Part shown: positions 6,765-10,158 of the stretch, piece after piece
Layout: each line of letters begins with the position of its first letter
Numbering within the stretch: the first letter of the stretch is position 1
Assembly (NCBI GenBank): GCA_023139255.1
Contig: JAGLNY010000345.1
Location: forward strand, 1 to 10,158
Length of the DNA: 10,158 bases
Source of the DNA: Spirochaetales bacterium
GTDB taxonomy: Bacteria; Spirochaetota; Spirochaetia; JABMQR01
Direction: 5' to 3'
Position numbers and translations under genes: made by a program
The notes under the pieces: model-generated
Seen by the model: only the letters and a program-made list of their open reading frames with translations
The model's database searches: none
What the model was told of the DNA's origin: nothing

Positions 6765-7991
6765 TTATAGGGAAACCGGAATACGCTTGAATCGTATAAA
6801 ACGCGGCAGCCCATCTTCTATAATCGTATCTACTTCGCCCATTATCAACGGGCGGGCATACGCAAAAAACTTTTCATTTACAAAAAAACCATCTTCGGTA
6901 ATCCACTCTTTCGGGAAGAGCTTTTCCCCGTTGGCCACATCAGCAAGATCCGCTGTTCCGGTACTGCATGCGTACGGGCTGGAATTGTCACGAACCAGGG
7001 TTACCATTTTTCCGCTTACACCCTGAACTGCCAGCTCTACAGCTTTTTCCCCGGCAGCATAGGCTTCTTCTGAGTCAGTCAGGGAGGCAAAATGGATGCC
7101 GGTTCTCTGGATGGTTGAAGGAATTGCAAACCGGGCTTTCACGCCGGCCTGTGCCTCAACCAGGTTTTTAATATACAGACCCGTACCACCGAGCTGGGTA
7201 TGACCGAAGGCATCTTTGGCAAAAGCACCCTTCTGTTCCGCAATATAGGTTCCATCAGCATATTTTGTACCTTCCGAGGCAACGATTACACAACGGCCTA
7301 TGGTATCCAGGAAATGCTTAACCCGGGCAATAAACTTGCTCTCATCAAAGGGTACTTCGGGAAGGAGAATGATATGAGGGGCATCCTCTTCGTCCCGTTT
7401 TGCCAGGGCAGTCCCGGCAGCTATCCAGCCGGCATTCCGTCCCATAGCCTCAATCACATTGACTGTATCAGTAGTATATAAGGCTTCAGTATCTCTGCCG
7501 GCTTCCATAACCATAGTGGATAGATATTTTATGACACTGCCGTATCCAGGACAGTGATCGGTGCATGCAAGATCGTTATCTATAGTTTTCGGGACTCCCA
7601 TAGCCCTGAATTCATACCCGGTACGGGTTGCAAGTTTGTTGACTTTATCAGCGGTATCCATGGAGTCGTTTCCGCCGATATAGAAAAAATACCTGATATT
7701 ATACTTGATGAAAACTTCAAGCACTTTTTTATAATCTTCTTCGGTTTTCAGTTTGTACCGGCAGGATCCTAGTGCGGCAGCCGGGGATGTACGCAGTCCT
7801 TCAATCGTTTCAGGGGATTCCTTTCGCAGGTCAAAAAAGTCCTCATTCACAACACCCAGAATCCCGTTGTGTGCAGCGTAGATTCCTTCGATATCAGGAT
7901 GTTTAAATGCTTCCTGGATTACACCGCAGGCGCTTGAATTTATTACAGCGGTAGGTCCGCCGCTTTGAGCAATTACACAGTTACCTTTCAT
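6765..7991 (-). CDS. pfp: Pyrophosphate-type 6-phosphofructokinase family protein
   Basis: A 408-residue phosphofructokinase-superfamily protein. The N-terminal phosphate loop is SGGPTAVIN at 10-18. The metal/phosphate motif reads GGNDS at 106-110, where ATP enzymes have GGDGS; an acidic residue at the fourth position (D109) is the known hallmark of PPi use. The catalytic PKTIDND is at 134-140, with K135 also typical of PPi enzymes and D138 the likely base. Near the middle are EAMGRNAGWIAAG and a GTGLYIKNLVE segment. It would phosphorylate fructose 6-phosphate reversibly in the cytosol. Sedoheptulose 7-phosphate is an alternative substrate in some anaerobes. GGAG lies six bases before the ATG at 7991, and the regulator gene ends 19 bp upstream. 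Its presence inside a hexuronate operon is odd, because the uronate route does not need this step. Confidence 0.88.
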   Translation of the reverse strand: MKGNCVIAQSGGPTAVINSSACGVIQEAFKHPDIEGIYAAHNGILGVVNEDFFDLRKESPETIEGLRTSPAAALGSCRYKLKTEEDYKKVLEVFIKYNIRYFFYIGGNDSMDTADKVNKLATRTGYEFRAMGVPKTIDNDLACTDHCPGYGSVIKYLSTMVMEAGRDTEALYTTDTVNVIEAMGRNAGWIAAGTALAKRDEEDAPHIILLPEVPFDESKFIARVKHFLDTIGRCVIVASEGTKYADGTYIAEQKGAFAKDAFGHTQLGGTGLYIKNLVEAQAGVKARFAIPSTIQRTGIHFASLTDSEEAYAAGEKAVELAVQGVSGKMVTLVRDNSSPYACSTGTADLADVANGEKLFPKEWITEDGFFVNEKFFAYARPLIMGEVDTIIEDGLPRFIRFKRIPVSL

Positions 7992-8010
7992 CTTTCACTC
8001 CCAAATGGTT

Positions 8011-8775
8011 TTAACTAATGAGACCCTTAATAGTCTCAATCCCGAGTTCTGCCAGTGCAGCGGCAGAGGTTCCGGAAAACTTATCATCGGTTACCAGAAT
8101 ATCTATATCCCCGGGACGGGCAAAAATGGAGAATGCGCTGATACCGAATTTTGAAGAATCAGCTGCGACTACTCTCCTGGTTGAGTTTACCAGTGCCTGA
8201 CGCTTCATTTCGGATTCAATAATATTCTGGGATGAGAAAACACCCTGTTCTGAAAATCCGGTGGTACCCAGAAAGCAGATACTGAATTGAAACTCTTTCA
8301 GGTTGGTTACGGCAGCAGGACCGATAAAGGCTCCGGACTCCTTACGGTAGCTGCCGCCAAGTGAGTGCAGGATTATATGCTGAGCCCCGGAGAGATCTGC
8401 CATAATATCGATTGAGTTTGTCACAACATGCAAATTCAAATCACGAATTTCTCTTGCTATCATTAGACAGGTGCTTCCTGAGTCGAGATAGACCGTATCA
8501 CCGTTACTTAACAACTCTTTAGCTTTTGCAGCCAGAGCCTGTTTTGCGGGAAGATTTTCCCTTTGCCGTATGTCTATTGTCTTAATCAGCCGAAAATCCT
8601 CGGCAATCCGTGCCCCGCCATGAGTCCTGAAAAGACAGCCTGTCTCTTCAAGGGTTGAAAGATCTTTCCGGATAGTTACTTCCGAGACGGCAAGACGGTC
8701 GGATAATTCCGGGACTGAAACTTCCCTGAGCAGAGATAGTATTTTTAGAATTTGTTCGTGACGCGCAATATACAT
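8011..8775 (-). CDS. DeoR-family transcriptional regulator of the hexuronate operon
   Basis: A 254-residue protein of normal DeoR-family length. Residues 1-57 form the winged helix-turn-helix (RHEQILKILSLL, then VSVPELSDRLAVSEVTIRKDL at 19-39 as the DNA-reading part, then GCLFRTHGGA). The rest is the sugar-phosphate-isomerase-like sensor domain, with the phosphosugar-binding DSGST at 98-102 and VVAADSSKF near the C-terminus. Such proteins usually repress sugar operons and release DNA when a phosphorylated sugar binds. It is the first gene of the minus-strand operon, 19 bp before the phosphofructokinase gene, and its own predicted start point carries a repeated CTTTCGT element. The ribosome site is not strong: AAAGGA lies 11 bases before the ATG and overlaps the operator-like repeat. 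The effector is unknown; an intermediate of uronate breakdown is likely. Confidence 0.9.
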   Translation of the reverse strand: MYIARHEQILKILSLLREVSVPELSDRLAVSEVTIRKDLSTLEETGCLFRTHGGARIAEDFRLIKTIDIRQRENLPAKQALAAKAKELLSNGDTVYLDSGSTCLMIAREIRDLNLHVVTNSIDIMADLSGAQHIILHSLGGSYRKESGAFIGPAAVTNLKEFQFSICFLGTTGFSEQGVFSSQNIIESEMKRQALVNSTRRVVAADSSKFGISAFSIFARPGDIDILVTDDKFSGTSAAALAELGIETIKGLIS

Positions 8776-8778
8776 TAA

Positions 8779-8795
8779 CTTTCGTTTCCTTTCGT
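8779..8795. promoter_or_regulatory. Candidate DeoR-family operator (two CTTTCGT half-sites)
   Basis: The heptamer CTTTCGT occurs at 8779-8785 and again at 8789-8795, an exact direct repeat with a 10-bp period, i.e. on one face of the helix. Tandem CTTTCG-like repeats are typical operators of DeoR-family repressors such as AgaR. The element overlaps the predicted transcription start (about 8794) and the AAAGGA ribosome site of the regulator gene, the expected place for autorepression. Confidence 0.65.
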
Positions 8796-8800
8796 AGGTG

Positions 8801-8829
8801 AGAATATCAATTTAGTATCATATTGTCAA
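8801..8829 (-). promoter_or_regulatory. Sigma-70 promoter of the regulator-uronate operon
   Basis: On the minus strand a perfect -35 box TTGACA (8829-8824) is followed after 17 bases by TATTCT (8806-8801), four of six matches to the -10 consensus. Transcription would begin near 8794, leaving a leader of about 19 nt. It is the only good promoter I see for the five minus-strand genes from the regulator to uxaE. Confidence 0.65.
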
Positions 8830-8916
8830 TATTTTCTTTATCAGCTTTCAAATAATATCACTAACTTGTTGTATGATAAAAAGTAATAAAATGATTTTGA
8901 ATAATAGTACACCATA

Positions 8917-8944
8917 TTGACGTAATGCACAGTTATGTGATAAC
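8917..8944 (+). promoter_or_regulatory. Promoter of the HAD/LarA-like divergent unit
   Basis: TTGACG (8917-8922, five of six matches) is followed after 16 bases by GATAAC (8939-8944, four of six). A TG at 8936-8937 precedes it by one base, forming an extended -10 element. The start point would be near 8951, about 33 nt before the chosen ATG. A 13-bp dyad, GTTAT-GTG-ATAAC (8932-8944), covers the -10 region. Confidence 0.5.
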
Positions 8945-8945
8945 A

Positions 8946-8961
8946 CTTTCAGTAACTTACG
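8946..8961. promoter_or_regulatory. Possible weaker regulator half-sites at the divergent start point
   Basis: CTTTCA (8946-8951) and CTTACG (8956-8961) each differ by one base from CTTTCG and have the same 10-bp spacing as the strong repeat at 8779-8795. They also lie on the predicted start point of their gene. This suggests that the regulator may control both sides of the divergent region, but with short, degenerate half-sites in AT-rich DNA chance cannot be excluded. Confidence 0.3.
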
Positions 8962-8983
8962 AATAATGAAAAGGATGAAAAAT

Positions 8984-9868
8984 ATGAATCCCGCAAAAAA
9001 ACTGCATGATTTAAAACCGGAGAAACAGTTCTTTATAGGACTGGATTCTGACGGATGTGTGTTTGATACCATGGAAATTAAGCATAAAGAGTGTTTCTGT
9101 CCCAACTTTATTGAGAAATTCGGGCTTCAGTCTGTATCACGTTACAGCAGGGAAGTGTGGGATTTTGTAAATCTCTACTCAAAGATGAGAGGCTGCAACC
9201 GTTTCCTTGCCGTTATAGGGGCAATAGACCTGTTGAAACGAAAACCTGAAGTGGTAAAACGGGGTGCTAAAATCCCGGAACTATCCGCGCTGAGGGACTG
9301 GATAAAGCGTGAGACCCAGCTGGGAAATCCCGCCCTGGTAAAAGAGATGGAAACCAATAAAGCACCGGAATTCGATACAATATACGATTTTTCAATCTCG
9401 GTAAATAAAACTATTGAAAGAATGGTTCACGGCATTCCCCCTTTCCCTTTTGTTCGCGAATGTCTTGATAAGGTGCAGGATAAAGCAGATATGATTGTGG
9501 TATCCCAAACCCCGTTTGCGGCGCTGAACAGGGAGTGGAAAGAGCATGGAATTGATAAATTTGTCAAGGTGATTGCGGGACAGGAGATGGGCACAAAAAC
9601 CGAGCACCTGGAGTTTGCCGCTGTCGGTAAATACCCGCTGGATCAGATACTTATGGTTGGGGATGCACCTGGTGACCTGAAAGCAGCGAAAACAAACGGA
9701 GTGCTTTTTTATCCAGTGAATCCGGGTAATGAGGATGCATCGTGGGAAAGGTTGTTTAATGAGGGATTGGATAAGTTCTTCGATAAATCCTATGCAGGAA
9801 CCTATGAAAACAAACTGATAGAAGAGTTCCAGACGTACCTGCCTGAGCGGCCGCCCTGGGAGGCTTAA
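8984..9868 (+). CDS. HAD-superfamily hydrolase, probable phosphatase
   Basis: A 294-residue HAD-fold protein with all four motifs. Motif I is DSDGC with nucleophile D21 and acid/base D23; motif II is S174 in VVSQT; motif III is K205 in GTKTEH; motif IV is GDAPGD at 226-231. About 150 residues between motifs I and II form a large, mostly helical cap that would set substrate choice; it is longer than the cap of a simple phosphoglycolate-phosphatase type enzyme. A phosphosugar or phospho-sugar-acid phosphatase is the likely role, but the substrate cannot be read from sequence. ATGs at 8966 and 8975 are also in frame. I chose 8984 because AAGGA lies eight bases upstream, while the first has no ribosome site and the second overlaps that site. 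It is divergent from the uronate regulator and one base ahead of the LarA-like gene, so the two are surely co-transcribed. Confidence 0.82.
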   Translation: MNPAKKLHDLKPEKQFFIGLDSDGCVFDTMEIKHKECFCPNFIEKFGLQSVSRYSREVWDFVNLYSKMRGCNRFLAVIGAIDLLKRKPEVVKRGAKIPELSALRDWIKRETQLGNPALVKEMETNKAPEFDTIYDFSISVNKTIERMVHGIPPFPFVRECLDKVQDKADMIVVSQTPFAALNREWKEHGIDKFVKVIAGQEMGTKTEHLEFAAVGKYPLDQILMVGDAPGDLKAAKTNGVLFYPVNPGNEDASWERLFNEGLDKFFDKSYAGTYENKLIEEFQTYLPERPPWEA

Positions 9869-9869
9869 A

Positions 9870-10158
9870 ATGAAGAGTTATTACTCAGAAGGCTCAACTG
9901 AAAAAGTTTTTACAAAAGCTGAGTTAAAAACCGCACTTCATCAGGCATTTGATAAGATCGGACCAAAAAAACGAATCCTCATCCTACCGCCGGATATTAC
10001 AAGATTTCACAGCAGGGCAGGTGAGATAACCGGGATTGCCTATAACTATTACAGAGATGCAGTTAAAGCTATTATGCCTGCGCTGGGAACCCACGTTCCA
10101 ATGACAAAAGCTGAAATAAGGAAAATGTTCAGGGATGTTCCCCCCACGCTTATCAGGG
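9870..10158 (+). CDS. LarA-like nickel-pincer racemase/epimerase family protein (5' part, cut by window edge)
   Basis: The open frame begins one base after the HAD stop, with GGAGG six bases before the ATG, and continues beyond the window; 96 codons are visible. I recognise the LarA (lactate racemase, DUF2088) N-terminal pattern: LILPPDITR with D42 and R45, corresponding to the Asp and Arg of LarA's DxTR motif, and ALGTHVPMT with H75, corresponding to the first catalytic histidine in LarA's GTH motif. LarA proteins use a nickel-pincer nucleotide to racemise 2-hydroxyacids. Characterised relatives include malate, phenyllactate and hydroxyglutarate racemases and a gluconate 2-epimerase. The rest of the catalytic set, including the second histidine and the cofactor lysine, lies outside. 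Given the hexuronate locus next door, an aldonate epimerase is possible, but this is inference. Confidence 0.8.
   Translation, partial: MKSYYSEGSTEKVFTKAELKTALHQAFDKIGPKKRILILPPDITRFHSRAGEITGIAYNYYRDAVKAIMPALGTHVPMTKAEIRKMFRDVPPTLIR

Noticed and set aside
7984..8001. CTTTCATCTTTCAC near the start of the phosphofructokinase gene as another regulator site.
   Set aside because: The repeat period is 7, not 10, the CG of the half-site is absent, and the position is inside the operon over the start codon and ribosome site.
8848..9105. Minus-strand open frame of 85 codons across the divergent promoter region and the HAD gene start.
   Set aside because: It overlaps the predicted plus-strand promoter and the conserved HAD motif I region. 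Its hydrophobic stretch arises from AT-rich intergenic DNA.

Overview
The window looks like bacterial chromosome of moderate GC, with strong Shine-Dalgarno sites. The gene families (tagaturonate epimerase UxaE, PPi-type phosphofructokinase, thioredoxin-fused URO-D protein, LarA-like protein) suit a saprophytic anaerobe that degrades plant polymers. A free-living spirochaete (Sediminispirochaeta/Oceanispirochaeta type) is my best guess, but this is an inference from gene content and there is no rRNA to confirm it.

Left part (1-3101). A plus-strand gene encodes a URO-D/MtaA-like protein fused to a C-terminal thioredoxin-like domain with a CAAC motif. It converges on a minus-strand envelope-stress operon: pspA, pspC, then an unrecognised six-helix membrane protein. 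Upstream of pspA is a near-consensus sigma-54 promoter (TGGCAC-N5-ATGC, exact GG-N10-GC spacing), as in enterobacterial psp operons. No sigma-54 activator gene is visible nearby.

Middle part (3102-8829). Five minus-strand genes appear to form one hexuronate operon in the order DeoR-type regulator, PPi-type phosphofructokinase, SDR D-mannonate oxidoreductase, uxaC and uxaE. UxaC isomerises glucuronate to fructuronate and galacturonate to tagaturonate. UxaE epimerises tagaturonate to fructuronate, and the SDR reduces fructuronate to mannonate, so both uronates converge on mannonate without the altronate branch. Mannonate dehydratase, KDG kinase, KDPG aldolase and a transporter are not in the window. 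A sigma-70 promoter precedes the regulator, and a 10-bp-spaced direct repeat of CTTTCGT sits on its predicted start point, suggesting autoregulation. Between the SDR gene and uxaC lies a striking inverted array of heptanucleotide repeats.

Right part (8846-10158). Divergently transcribed are a HAD-family phosphatase-like gene and, one base after it, the 5' part of a LarA-like (nickel-pincer racemase superfamily) gene that runs off the window. Their promoter region carries weaker copies of the same half-sites. Because a LarA homologue is known to interconvert gluconate and mannonate, this divergent unit may feed another sugar acid into the same mannonate pool. That is the most interesting hypothesis here and it is inference only.
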